Shown here one piece after another: positions 18,863 to 29,228 of a stretch of DNA of 64,000 bases. The notes beneath the pieces were generated by a model. The model saw only the letters and a list, made by a program, of their open reading frames with translations, ran no database searches and had not been told where the DNA came from. The stretch's first letter is position 1; every line of letters begins with the position of its first letter. The DNA comes from an uncultured Luteitalea sp. (GTDB taxonomy: Bacteria; Acidobacteriota; Vicinamibacteria; Vicinamibacterales; Vicinamibacteraceae). The translations under genes were made by a program, and so were the position numbers. The stretch spans positions 496,001 to 560,000 of the forward strand of contig CAKTDA010000001.1 in NCBI GenBank assembly GCA_934541105.1, read 5' to 3'.

Positions 18863-20034
18863 GGCAAGGCGGCCGCCCGGTCGAGATGGCCGAGCAGGAA
18901 GAGCATGCCGGAACTGATCGGTCCGTCCGCAAGCAGGTGAAATCCCTGTTCGACAGCCAGCAACCCGTCAAACGACAACGCCGGTCGCCCCGGGGCTGCA
19001 CACTTGTCGACAACCACGACGTCGACGGGCGCACCGCTCCCCTGGCGGAAGATCGACCACAGCAACTGTTGCTCGAACGGGACCACGCTGTCGGTCATGG
19101 CGGCCACGATCAATGTCGGTGCGCTCTGCGCCGCGACGAACGTCAAGGGCGACCGGGCCAGGTAGTCCTCGGCGGTGCAGCCCACCTGTCCGCAGATGAT
19201 GCGGTCGAACGTGTCGGCCAGTTCGGGGCCGCCGATGTCCCACGTGCGCGTCGTCCCGTCGCAGAGCGTTTCCTGTGCGGGCGCCCAGGTGCTGCGATGG
19301 AAGGCGACGAGGTCGCCCCACGTGGTGGGAGGAACGAACGCCACGACGGCAGAGAGGTCCGGAATGAAGGGCGCCGCGCGGAGCACCACGCAGCCGCCAA
19401 TCGAACCGCCCACAAGTGCGACCGGCGACGTCATCGTCGGTTCGATTCCCCGCAGCATGGCGACCGCGTTGATGACGTCGGTGGACTCGCCGAGGCACAA
19501 CTCCGCACGCCCCTCGCCGCCGTCCTGCCCACGCAACGATGGCGCGAACGCGGTCCGTCCGTGGAGGGCGGCCCAGTTGTAGCAGGTCGTCACCAGGTCG
19601 CCGTCGGCTTTGGAGAACACCCCACCGAGTCCGCCATGGACGTGAACGACCGTGCTGTGCGGCGTGCCGTCGTTCGGGTAACAGAGCAGCCCGCCAACGG
19701 TGAGGCCATCCGAGGCGTACGCCACGACCTCGAGGACGACCGCCGAGTTCTCGGCCACTCGCTGCCGCCCGACGATGGCGCCGTCCGGAGCGGACGGCTG
19801 GAACGCAGCCGGCACCGCGACCGCGCCAGGGACCGGCGTGGCGGGCAGGGACGCGCAGGTCGCCAGCGTGCGTGCCGACCATGTGGCCACCGGTGCGGGA
19901 CGTCCGCCCAGCACCGCATCGCAGGCTCGCGACGCCAGGTGATGCAGGACCGCTGACCGGCCTCCGGGCGCCGTCTGTGCGAGCACAGGCGTCACCGTCA
20001 AGAAAGCCAGCATCGCGGTAATCAGGATGCGCAT
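18859..20034 (-). CDS. Secreted alpha/beta hydrolase (dienelactone-hydrolase/acyl-esterase-like)
   Basis: A 391-residue protein with signal peptide MRILITAMLAFLTVTPVLAQ. It has the oxyanion segment VVHVHGGLGGVFSKADGD, a nucleophile elbow VALVGGSIGGCVVL (G-x-S-x-G), a plausible catalytic Asp in VAAMTDSVVPFEQQ and a His in VEQGFHLLADG, so all members of the triad are present in order. It most resembles acyl or acetyl esterases/peptidases acting on small bonds; deacetylation of the polymer is possible but unproven. The ATG at 20034 leaves 34 bases after the Wza gene; a GTG at 20055 in frame would shorten the gap. Confidence 0.8.
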   Translation of the reverse strand: MRILITAMLAFLTVTPVLAQTAPGGRSAVLHHLASRACDAVLGGRPAPVATWSARTLATCASLPATPVPGAVAVPAAFQPSAPDGAIVGRQRVAENSAVVLEVVAYASDGLTVGGLLCYPNDGTPHSTVVHVHGGLGGVFSKADGDLVTTCYNWAALHGRTAFAPSLRGQDGGEGRAELCLGESTDVINAVAMLRGIEPTMTSPVALVGGSIGGCVVLRAAPFIPDLSAVVAFVPPTTWGDLVAFHRSTWAPAQETLCDGTTRTWDIGGPELADTFDRIICGQVGCTAEDYLARSPLTFVAAQSAPTLIVAAMTDSVVPFEQQLLWSIFRQGSGAPVDVVVVDKCAAPGRPALSFDGLLAVEQGFHLLADGPISSGMLFLLGHLDRAAALP

Positions 20035-20068
20035 GCCGATCAGGCGGAGCGTCACCGGACGTTCCCGT

Positions 20069-20806
20069 TCATCGGAACACCCCGCCGAAGACGTAGCTGA
20101 TGCCAAGCGACAGCGGCAGCGGGACGACCTCGCGGACGTACTGCGCCATGAAGTCGTTCACCTTGGCGACCCGTGTCTTCGGGACGAAGACGATGTCGTA
20201 GGACTGCAGGAGGACGTCAGGCCCGCGACCACGGAGCGCAGCCTGCAGATCCACCGTGAAGAAACGCGGCTCCGTCGTCCCCTGGTATCTCAGGACGACA
20301 ACGGTCTTCAACTTCGCGCTGCGCTTGTGACCACCGGCCTGGACGATGCTCTGAAGCAGCGACGTCTCGCCGGCCATCGCCAACACGCCGGGAGCATTCA
20401 CTTCACCGGCCACGTAGATCCGTCTGGGTGCGATCTCCTTCACGATCACGGCGACCTCCGGGTCCCGGAGGACGGCCGCGTACTTCTCGGTCAGCCGGTC
20501 GGCCAGTTCGGCGGTGGTACGTCCTGCGGCGACGAGTTCGCCGACGAGCTCGAGGGAGATGCGCCCATCGGGCCTGACGGGCAGTTGCTCGTTCAACTCG
20601 GGGCTGTAGAAGAGCTTGACGTGCACCACATCGCCGGGCCGGAGCCGGTACTCCGGAGGCGGCGGCGCGGCATCGTCCGGAGTCGCGAGCCCGAGAGCCG
20701 CCGCGGGCGCGGCCGGCGCGACCATCTGCGCATCCACCGGGTACGCGCCGACGAGCAGGACCGCTGCGACGACGAGACCGGCTGCGCCAGTTGTGAAGGC
20801 CTTCAC
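20069..20806 (-). CDS. Wza-like polysaccharide export protein (Poly_export + SLBB)
   Basis: A 245-residue protein with N-terminal signal sequence from a GTG start at 20806 (VKAFTTGAAGLVVAAVLLVG). The Poly_export domain is clear: YRLRPGDVVHVKLFYSPELN, VRPDGRISLELVGELVAAGR, ELADRLTEKYAAVLRDPEVA; then an SLBB-type module IYVAGEVNAPGVLAMAGETS. No lipobox cysteine is seen, unlike E. coli Wza, and the protein is shorter, so it is the minimal form. It forms the periplasmic/outer-membrane exit for the polymer, working with the Wzz-like protein at 1210-2730. GTGA overlap with the sugar transferase gene. Confidence 0.9.
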   Translation of the reverse strand: MKAFTTGAAGLVVAAVLLVGAYPVDAQMVAPAAPAAALGLATPDDAAPPPPEYRLRPGDVVHVKLFYSPELNEQLPVRPDGRISLELVGELVAAGRTTAELADRLTEKYAAVLRDPEVAVIVKEIAPRRIYVAGEVNAPGVLAMAGETSLLQSIVQAGGHKRSAKLKTVVVLRYQGTTEPRFFTVDLQAALRGRGPDVLLQSYDIVFVPKTRVAKVNDFMAQYVREVVPLPLSLGISYVFGGVFR

Positions 20807-21897
20807 AGGGCCCCCCGTCGGTACAGGACGGCCATCGGGGTCCGCGCCAGGATTCCGAGGTCCATCGCGAGTGTCCACGTGTCGACATACTGCAGGTCGA
20901 GGCGTGCCATCAGTCGGTACTCCTGGGGGCGGCCGTGCACCTGCCACAGGCCCGTCATGCCGGGCAGCACCGAGAAGCGCCGGTGGAAGCTCGGTTCCTC
21001 GATCTGCTCGTACACCCAGAGCGGCAGGGGACGCGGTCCGACGAGGCTCATCTCGCCGCGAAGCACGTTGAGGAGTTGCGGCAGTTCGTCGATGCTGGTG
21101 CGGCGGAGAAACGGCCCGATACGCGTCAGGCGGGGATCCTTCTTGATCTTGAACATGATCCCGGTCGCATCGTTCATCGCCTCCACCTGCCCACGCAGTT
21201 GCTCGGCATCCACGACCATCGTCCGGAACTTCAGCATGCCGAACACGCGGCGATGTCGGCCGACCCGAGGCTGGCGGAACAGCACGGCTCCCCGCGACGT
21301 CGCCTTGACGAGGGCCGCCGTCGCGAGCAGCAGGGGCGAGAGCGCCACCAGCACCAGCGCCGCCACGAGCACGTCGAACAGCCGCTTGGCGACCGTGACG
21401 AGTCGCCTCGTCGACGGATGCACGTGACACCGCAGCATGGGGCTCGGCTCGACAGCCAGTTCGGCGCGGGCGGCGTCACCCATCAGATCGAAGTCGTACA
21501 CGGCAGGGACTCCGAGTTCGCGGCAGACGACGCCGACCTGATGCCAGACATCGAACCCCGACCGAAGCGGGAGCGCCACGAAGACCTCGTCGACATGTCG
21601 GCTGACGATCGTCGTGGCGAGATCGTCGAGCGGGCCCAGGAAGGTGATGTCGGGACGTGCCGTCCCGAGGTGCGGCAGCTGCTCGGCATCCATACTGCCG
21701 ACGACAAGCCGATCGGGATCGGCCGCGAACGCGGTGGCCAGCCGCGCGGCTCTCGGGCCGGTCCCGATGAGCAACGTCCGCGTCACCCTGGGCGCGGCGT
21801 CTGCCGAGGCGGGCCCCGTGACGAGGACGGCCGGCGGCGGAGCCGTCGGGAACACTTCTGCCACGGCCGACAGCGAACTCGTCGCCCGATCTCGCAT
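20803..21897 (-). CDS. Polyprenyl-phosphate sugar-1-phosphate transferase (bacterial sugar transferase)
   Basis: A 364-residue protein. The C-terminal half is a canonical bacterial sugar transferase: a membrane helix in KRLFDVLVAALVLVALSPLL, then GMLKFRTMVVDAEQLRGQV, RTSIDELPQLLNVLRGEMSL, VGPRPL, and VLPGMTGLWQVHGRPQ. It attaches the first sugar phosphate to undecaprenyl phosphate, the committed step of repeat-unit assembly. The N-terminal half is a soluble Rossmann-like domain (LLIGTGPRAARLATAFAADP) rather than the four-helix membrane domain of WbaP/WcaJ, so the transmembrane part is reduced. TGATG overlap with the radical SAM gene. Confidence 0.92.
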   Translation of the reverse strand: MRDRATSSLSAVAEVFPTAPPPAVLVTGPASADAAPRVTRTLLIGTGPRAARLATAFAADPDRLVVGSMDAEQLPHLGTARPDITFLGPLDDLATTIVSRHVDEVFVALPLRSGFDVWHQVGVVCRELGVPAVYDFDLMGDAARAELAVEPSPMLRCHVHPSTRRLVTVAKRLFDVLVAALVLVALSPLLLATAALVKATSRGAVLFRQPRVGRHRRVFGMLKFRTMVVDAEQLRGQVEAMNDATGIMFKIKKDPRLTRIGPFLRRTSIDELPQLLNVLRGEMSLVGPRPLPLWVYEQIEEPSFHRRFSVLPGMTGLWQVHGRPQEYRLMARLDLQYVDTWTLAMDLGILARTPMAVLYRRGAL

Positions 21898-23444
21898 CAG
21901 GTCACCCCCAGGAGGGAATCGTCGACGGTCGTCGACTCGGCACCGGTGTGCCCGGGCGCAGCTGGCCGGGGCTTCGACGAGCGGAGCATCGACGGCGGGA
22001 GCATGCCCTGCCCCATCGAATGCTCGTAGCGCAGCATGGCCGCGGGCCGGAGAAAGGGGAGCCCCAGTCGGGTGCGCGTGTCCCGCTCGACGTGGTCGCG
22101 GAGCGTCACCAACTCGTCCCTCGAGAGGTAGTCGGTATACACGAAGGCCTGATACCCGCCGTCGGGATCACCCTTGTAGTAGTCCGCGGTGGTCGTGTAG
22201 TCGACCTCGAGGGAATACAGTCGGTCGTCGTTGACGGTGTACACCCAGGTGCCGGATTCCGAGGCGTGCGGGACGGCGTAGTCGTAATACGGCGTGCCCG
22301 GATACGTGGTGATCACCGTGACATCGAACTCGTCGGGGCGCACCTCGAGCAGCCAGTCGTGCGTATCGCGAATCGTGTCGGCCGATTCACCGGGGTGGCC
22401 GACCGACATCAGGGCCTTGACCTTGAGGCCTCGCCCATGCGCGATGTCCACGGCCCTGGTGTTGTCGTCGCGTGTCGCCTTCTTGTTGATGTTGCGCAGA
22501 ATTCGCGGGGAACCCGACTCGAATCCCGTGAGGATCCAGCGGAAGCCCGCCCGGTACAGGGCGTCGGCCTGCGCCGCCGTGAACAACTCCGATTTTACGA
22601 ACCCCCGCAACCGGAACTCCACGGCGAGTTCGTCCTGCAACCTAGCGATGGCGTCCATCAACTCCACCATCTTGCGGTTCACGTTGAGTTCATCGTCATA
22701 GAACATGAACCCGCAGGTGCCGTAGGTCTCATGGAGGTGGCGCAGTTCTGCAATCACGTCGGCGGTTGGCCTGATGCGTACGCGTCTGAACGCCGGCGAC
22801 TCGCGACCTCCACAGAAGCCGCAGCCGAAGGGACACCCGAGCTGGGCTATGACACTGAGAGCACGCACGCCATCGACCTCGTACCGATAGCTGTCGACGT
22901 CGACGAGATGACGCGCGGGCCGGGGAAGCGCGGCGAGCCGATCGCCAGCCAGGAACAGGCCCGACGAGGGTTCGTCGCCATCGATCAGGGGCGGAGGCGT
23001 GTCGCCGATGGCGAGCAACACCGCCTGTTCGCCGTCGCCCGCGACGAGGACGTCGAACAGTGCGTGCAAGTGCTCGAGGGCCCGCAGCCCGCGACCGGGC
23101 AAACCGAGTCGCTGCTCGCGCCGCGCGGCCGCGTGCACCAGCGTGACGTGCGGCCCACCCAGCACCAGCCGGGCGTCGGAACGCACACGCCGAATGGCGT
23201 GCGCCAACTTCGTCGCCGCGGGCAACTGCGGCGTCGTGGCTGTGATGCCGAAGACGCGAGCACGCGAACGCCGCGCGTGAACCTCGATGGCCTGCTCGAA
23301 GTTCTCGACGCCCGACAGGTCCACGAGTTCGACCATATGACCGGCGTCTTCCAGGACCGTGGCCACCCTAAGGATGCCGAGCGTCATGAACACTCGCTCG
23401 TCGAGCAGGAATGCCGAGGGCGGAGTAATGAGGCAGATGGTCAT
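21897..23444 (-). CDS. B12-binding-domain / radical SAM protein, first gene of the exopolysaccharide operon
   Basis: A 515-residue protein. Residues 1-150 look like a cobalamin-binding Rossmann domain (VFGITATTPQLPAATKLAHA, LVLGGPHVTLVHAAA) but without the D-x-H-x-x-G base-off motif. The radical SAM core follows: QLGCPFGCGFCGG gives the C-x3-C-x2-C cluster ligands, then FMFYDDELNVN, GFESGSPRILRNINKKATRD and VKALMSVGHPGES. Enzymes of this type methylate or rearrange unactivated carbons; the substrate here may be a lipid or sugar of the pathway. ATG 23444 is chosen because MTICLITPPSAFL is the normal beginning of the family; the frame is open 60 bases further. Confidence 0.85.
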   Translation of the reverse strand: MTICLITPPSAFLLDERVFMTLGILRVATVLEDAGHMVELVDLSGVENFEQAIEVHARRSRARVFGITATTPQLPAATKLAHAIRRVRSDARLVLGGPHVTLVHAAARREQRLGLPGRGLRALEHLHALFDVLVAGDGEQAVLLAIGDTPPPLIDGDEPSSGLFLAGDRLAALPRPARHLVDVDSYRYEVDGVRALSVIAQLGCPFGCGFCGGRESPAFRRVRIRPTADVIAELRHLHETYGTCGFMFYDDELNVNRKMVELMDAIARLQDELAVEFRLRGFVKSELFTAAQADALYRAGFRWILTGFESGSPRILRNINKKATRDDNTRAVDIAHGRGLKVKALMSVGHPGESADTIRDTHDWLLEVRPDEFDVTVITTYPGTPYYDYAVPHASESGTWVYTVNDDRLYSLEVDYTTTADYYKGDPDGGYQAFVYTDYLSRDELVTLRDHVERDTRTRLGLPFLRPAAMLRYEHSMGQGMLPPSMLRSSKPRPAAPGHTGAESTTVDDSLLGVT

Positions 23445-23525
23445 GGTGAGGAACCTGCGGACTGCACAGACTTCAACGTATGAATCCGTCGCTGCGAACA
23501 CCACAGAGGTCCATGCACGGCGTAC

Positions 23526-23534
23526 TCACGTGAA
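23526..23534. promoter_or_regulatory. TCACGTGAA element on the exopolysaccharide side of the intergenic region
   Basis: The nine bases TCACGTGAA are found again inside the larger palindrome at 23778-23786. Here they form an imperfect inverted repeat (ACTCACGTGAAGT) about 80 bases upstream of the radical SAM start. It may be a binding site for a regulator shared by the two divergent units; the sequence alone gives no regulator name. Confidence 0.35.
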
Positions 23535-23602
23535 GTTTGCAAGAACGGCTCCGGCTCGATCACGCGACATCGCCGAGGCAGCGTTTCATGAATGAGTCAG
23601 GA

Positions 23603-23608
23603 TATAAT
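23603..23608 (+). promoter_or_regulatory. TATAAT -10-like hexamer in the divergent region
   Basis: A perfect TATAAT on the plus strand in an otherwise GC-rich genome, about 300 bases ahead of the PEP-CTERM gene. No good TTGACA lies 16-18 bases upstream (the bases there are AGCGTTT), so it would need an activator. An inverted repeat TTCATGAA at 23585-23592 lies where the -35 element would be. Confidence 0.4.
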
Positions 23609-23774
23609 TACGCATTGAGACACCATCGGTGGCCGTTTTCTGGTGCTTCGGCGCCCTTCGTCGCCAGATCGTCGCAAGAACCCGGCGCGTCGCGGAGGCT
23701 CTGGTGACCGACAACGCCGAGGCACCCTTGTCACACCTCACGCAGACTTCGTTCCCCCGATGGGCTGCCTATGT

Positions 23775-23788
23775 CATTCACGTGAATG
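23775..23788. promoter_or_regulatory. Perfect 14-base palindrome CATTCACGTGAATG, candidate operator or activator site
   Basis: CATTCAC and GTGAATG are exact reverse complements with no spacer. The centre is about 64 bases ahead of the start point predicted from the sigma-54-like element, close to where enhancer-binding proteins or repressors act. Its core recurs at 23526-23534. Confidence 0.45.
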
Positions 23789-23818
23789 GCAAGCGGCTAC
23801 TTCCGCAAGGGGAGAGCC

Positions 23819-23834
23819 TTGGCACGTCTTCTGT
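23819..23834 (+). promoter_or_regulatory. Sigma-54-like -24/-12 promoter for the PEP-CTERM gene
   Basis: TTGGCACGTCTTCTGT matches the sigma-54 consensus TTGGCACG-N4-TTGC at 10 of 12 defined positions; the whole -24 half is perfect, and the -12 half is CTGT instead of TTGC. The predicted start is near 23846, giving a 60-base leader with AGGAGG in front of the ATG. PEP-CTERM genes in other bacteria are known to be under RpoN with the PrsK/PrsR pair, which makes the match more credible. The loss of C at -12 weakens it. Confidence 0.5.
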
Positions 23835-23906
23835 ATCGCCAGACCCAAAATTCACTGCACACCGCGGAACGCTGGCGGCCTGTTTCCTTTCTAGGAGGCT
23901 TTCGGA

Positions 23907-24587
23907 ATGAGACGAGTGTTGATAACGAGTGCTCTGGCCGCACTGCTGATGTCGGCGGGGGCTGGAGTCGCATCGGCCGCGCCCGTCGTGTTCGGCGCGT
24001 TCGAGTCCGATGGCGCCGCACTGCTGCTCGACGCCGACGATCTCACCCTGCAGTCCATCGACGTGGCGACCGGTCTCCCCGAGGCCGATCCGTTCGCAGC
24101 GGCAGTCATTGGCACGTACACGGAGCTTTTCCCGGGCAGTGCGTCAAGCGCGGCGTACTTCCGCATGAGCTCGCTCACGCCGACCAACGTCGGGATCGGC
24201 GAGGTGACCTATGGCCCGGGCGTGTTCGCCATCGGTCTCGTGGGCAATGGCACGGCATCGGTGCCGTTCCTGTCCGCCTCGTTCACAACGGCGACCCTGA
24301 CGCTCGGCGCGCCTTCAGTCGTCGTGAACTTCAGCGGTACGACGTACGACCTGCTGGGCTTCGATGTGACAGGGCTCTCGAATCCCGGCAGTTTCGGGTT
24401 CGACCTGGGCAGCGATCCAACGGGCGTCATCGGCAACGAGCAGCAGCTGATCGCATTCAGCTTCCCGTTGCTGGCCGGTTTCGCGGCCGACGACGAGCCG
24501 GGCACAGCCGTGCCCGAGCCAGCCCTGCTGTTGTATGGAGTGATGGGCGGACTGGGGCTCGCGCTGCGCGCCCGCCGGCGGCAGTAG
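23907..24587 (+). CDS. PEP-CTERM sorting-domain protein
   Basis: A 226-residue secreted protein. Residues 1-25 are a signal peptide (MRRVLITSALAALLMSAGAG). The C-terminal 26 residues form a PEP-CTERM anchor: VPEP at about 202-205, a hydrophobic helix (LLLYGVMGGLGLAL) and the basic tail RARRRQ. Exosortase cleaves such tails and the protein joins the extracellular matrix. The middle is low in Cys and Lys, rich in Gly, Ser, Thr and Phe, with no known domain. An excellent AGGAGG (23893-23898) stands 8 bases before the ATG. No exosortase gene is in the window; it may lie beyond the left edge. Divergent transcription from the exopolysaccharide operon fits the known co-occurrence. Confidence 0.9.
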   Translation: MRRVLITSALAALLMSAGAGVASAAPVVFGAFESDGAALLLDADDLTLQSIDVATGLPEADPFAAAVIGTYTELFPGSASSAAYFRMSSLTPTNVGIGEVTYGPGVFAIGLVGNGTASVPFLSASFTTATLTLGAPSVVVNFSGTTYDLLGFDVTGLSNPGSFGFDLGSDPTGVIGNEQQLIAFSFPLLAGFAADDEPGTAVPEPALLLYGVMGGLGLALRARRRQ

Positions 24588-24594
24588 GGTGCGA

Positions 24595-24618
24595 GGGGCG
24601 GCGCGCGATTGCCGCCCC
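24595..24618. terminator. Hairpin between the convergent PEP-CTERM and folD genes
   Basis: GGGGCGGC (24595-24602) pairs with GCCGCCCC (24611-24618) around an 8-base loop, followed on the plus strand by TTGCTCTCGTTC. It lies 7 bases after the PEP-CTERM stop and 12 bases after the folD stop on the other strand, so it could serve both genes. Confidence 0.65.
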
Positions 24619-24630
24619 TTGCTCTCGTTC

Positions 24631-25556
<926 letters not shown>

Positions 25557-25557
<1 letters not shown>

Positions 25558-27041
25558 CAGCCGAGCCCGTCCCGGCGCAGGAAGCTGTGGCGGTAGCCGT
25601 ACGCGAAGTAGACGACGACACCAAGCGCCATCCAGATGAGCAGACGCTCCCACGTGTGCCACGGCAGGCCGGCCATCAGCCCGAACGACACGAGCGCCGA
25701 GAGCGGGGCCACGACGAACACGCCGGGCACCTTGAAGGGCCGCTCGATGTCGGGCCGCTTGATCCGGAGCATCAGGATGCCGATCGAGACGATGACGAAC
25801 GCCAGCAGCGTGCCGATGCTCACCAGTTCGCCAAGGATGTTGATGGGCGTGAAACCCGCCGCCAGCGCGACGACGACGCCCGTGATGATCGTCGTGACGT
25901 ACGGCGTGCGGAAGCGGGGATGGATCGTGCGCGCCCAGCCGGGGAGCAGGCCGTCGTTGGCCATCGAGAGGAACACGCGCGGCTGCCCGAGCATCATCAC
26001 CACCATCACCGAGCTCAGGCCCGCGATGGCCCCCAGCTTCACGGCCATCGGCAGCACGTTCAGGAGCGGCGCGATTGCGCTGTCGGCTCCCTGCGCACGG
26101 GCGGCGTCGATGGCCACGGCCATGGGCGCCGCGACCCCGAGCTGCGTGTAGGGCACGAGGCCCACCATCACGCCCGAGACGAGCACGTAGAGAATCGTGC
26201 AGACGACGAGCGAACCGAGGATGCCGATCGGCATGTCGCGCTGCGGGTTCTTCGCCTCCTGCGCCGCCGTCGACACGGCGTCGAAGCCGATGAAGGCAAA
26301 GAAGATCACGCCCGCGCCGCGGACGATCCCGCTCCACCCGAACACGCCGAACTCGCCCGTGTTCTCCGGGATGAAGGGCGACCAGTTGGCCGAATCCACG
26401 AACAGCCCGCCCACCGCGATGACGAGCAGCACGACGGCGACCTTGATGACGACGATGATGGCGTTGACGCGCGCCGACTCCTGGATGCCGACCACGAGGA
26501 TGCCGGTGACGAAGATCGTGATCAGCACCGCCGGCAGGTTGAACACCGCCGTGACGATCGACCCGTCCGCCATCGTGATCGCGGTGCCCGGCGCGGCACT
26601 CAGGGCCGCCGGGAACGTGATGCCGATGTCGTGCAGGAAGCTGATGACGTAGCCCGACCATCCCACGGCGACCGTCGCCGCGCCGAGTGCGTACTCGAGG
26701 ATGAGGTCCCAGCCGATGATCCACGCGACGAACTCGCCGAGCGTCGCGTAGCCGTAGGTGTAGGCCGAGCCGGAGATCGGGACGGTGGAGGCGAACTCGG
26801 CATAGCAGAGGCCGGCAAGCGCGCTCGCCACCCCGGCCAGCACCATCGAGAGGACGATCGCCGGACCTGCGTGGGCGGCGGCCGCCTGCCCCGTGAGCAC
26901 GAAGATGCCGGTGCCGATGATGGCGCCGATGCCCAGGGTGACGAGGTCACCCGCGCTCAGCACCCGCTTCAGCCCGTGCTCGCCGGCCGCTGCAGCTTCG
27001 GCACGGATGCGATCGATTGACTTGGTCGCGAACAACGACAT
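25557..27041 (-). CDS. APC-superfamily amino-acid permease (cationic amino-acid transporter type)
   Basis: A 494-residue inner-membrane protein with about 12-14 helices. It starts MSLFATKSIDRIRAEA and has the APC signature LGIGAIIGTGIFVLTGQAAA in helix 1, CYAEFASTVPISGSAYTYGY in helix 3 and FIGFDAVSTAAQEAKNPQRD in helix 6-7. The last motif is the hallmark of the CAT-like/YfnA group. The substrate is likely a neutral or cationic amino acid taken up by proton symport. ATG 27041 is chosen over an in-frame upstream codon because GGAGGG lies 6 bases in front of it. Confidence 0.9.
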
Positions 27042-27127
27042 TGAGAACCCTCCGGAGGCGCCCACTCGTGGTCGGGACGCCCGCCCGTGTACCAGACTGC
27101 GCGGCCGTTCGCAGCAAAAGACGGGCG

Positions 27128-27133
27128 ATTATA
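27128..27133 (-). promoter_or_regulatory. TATAAT -10-like hexamer upstream of the permease-folD pair
   Basis: Reading the minus strand, TATAAT lies about 90 bases before the permease ATG, in the only gap between thiE and the permease. No clear -35 hexamer accompanies it. It suggests that the permease and folD can be transcribed independently of the acc-thiE genes upstream. Confidence 0.5.
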
Positions 27134-27142
27134 CACGGACGA

Positions 27143-27163
27143 GCCGGGCTGCCGGGGCCCGGC
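27143..27163 (-). terminator. GC-rich hairpin after thiE, weak terminator candidate
   Basis: GCCGGGC (27143-27149) and GCCCGGC (27157-27163) form a 7-base stem with a 7-base loop, 9 bases beyond the thiE stop. No T-run follows on the minus strand, so it may only be a pause or RNA-stability element. Confidence 0.35.
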
Positions 27164-27171
27164 GCCGCGCG

Positions 27172-27840
27172 TCAGGCCTCGCCCAGTTCCCGCAGGAATG
27201 CACGGACGCGCGCGGTCGGCGACCCGCCCGCGAGCAGGTCGCTGATCACGACGACCGCATCGGCCCCCGCGTCGATCACCTCCGCCGCTCGCTCGAGCGT
27301 CACGCCGCCGATCGCGACGATGGGCGGCCCCTCACGCGCGGTCACGGCCTCGCGTGCCGCGCGGACGAGCGCGGTGCCAACCGGCGCATAGCCGGTCGCC
27401 TTCGTCCGTGTGCCGAAGACCGGCCCGACCGCGATGTAGTCGATCGGCAGCCCGCACGCATCGTCGACCTGCCGATCCGTGTGGGTCGAGAGGCCGATGA
27501 CGCCCGAGGGCCCCAGCAACCGTCGTGCGTCGATCGCGGGCAGGTCGTCCTGCCCGAGGTGGACGCGGCGCACGCCGGCTGCGAGCGCGACGTCCACGCG
27601 GTCGTTGACGATGATCCAGGTGTCGGGCGTGGCATGCGCCGCGAGGTCGTCGATCCACCGGAGCAGATCGGCAGACGGCGCGTCCTTGGCTCGCACCTGC
27701 AGGAATCGCGCGCCGGCCTGCAGGTAGGCGTCGGCCAGGTCCGGCAGCACCCACCCGGCGCGCGCGGCGACGTCGGCGTCGGCTATCGCGTAGAGACGCG
27801 ACGGGAGCAGCCGCCCGGCGCCGCGCTCCTCTCCGGACAT
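27172..27840 (-). CDS. thiE: Thiamine-phosphate synthase
   Basis: A 222-residue TIM-barrel enzyme that joins hydroxymethylpyrimidine pyrophosphate to the thiazole phosphate. The active-site blocks are intact: FLQVRAKD (Arg and Lys for the diphosphate), WIIVNDRVDVALAAGVRRVH, HLGQDDLPAIDAR (metal-binding Asp), YIAVGPVFGTRTKATGYAPV and IVAIGGVTLERAAEVIDAGA. It follows accC by 7 bases on the same strand. A second, diverged relative is at 57514-58167; this copy is the one expected to be the genuine synthase. No TPP riboswitch is visible in front of it, which fits its being internal to an operon. Confidence 0.93.
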   Translation of the reverse strand: MSGEERGAGRLLPSRLYAIADADVAARAGWVLPDLADAYLQAGARFLQVRAKDAPSADLLRWIDDLAAHATPDTWIIVNDRVDVALAAGVRRVHLGQDDLPAIDARRLLGPSGVIGLSTHTDRQVDDACGLPIDYIAVGPVFGTRTKATGYAPVGTALVRAAREAVTAREGPPIVAIGGVTLERAAEVIDAGADAVVVISDLLAGGSPTARVRAFLRELGEA

Positions 27841-27847
27841 GGCGCGG

Positions 27848-29215
<1,368 letters not shown>

Positions 29216-29228
29216 GCGAACTCCCCGG

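Larger units (their letters stand above)
23445..23906. other. Divergent intergenic region between the exopolysaccharide operon and the PEP-CTERM gene
   Basis: These 462 bases separate the minus-strand operon from the plus-strand PEP-CTERM gene and must hold both promoters. I see a perfect TATAAT at 23603-23608, a sigma-54-like element at 23819-23834, a 14-base palindrome at 23775-23788 and a related TCACGTGAA at 23526-23534, each listed separately. No minus-strand promoter is convincing. Two plus-strand open frames (from 23629 and 23643) cross the region but have no ribosome-binding site and end inside or at the real gene, so I treat the region as non-coding. Confidence 0.75.

Noticed and set aside
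23629..23910. A 93-codon plus-strand frame in the PEP-CTERM upstream region
   Set aside because: No ribosome-binding site, no family resemblance, and it runs into the real PEP-CTERM gene in another frame across the sigma-54-like element and AGGAGG.
24595..24618. The GC-rich hairpin as a repeat element
   Set aside because: Only one copy is seen, and its place between two convergent stops explains it as a terminator.
27172..27840. A TPP riboswitch in front of thiE
   Set aside because: The 7 bases between accC and thiE leave no room, and no conserved thi-box sequence is found before the operon.
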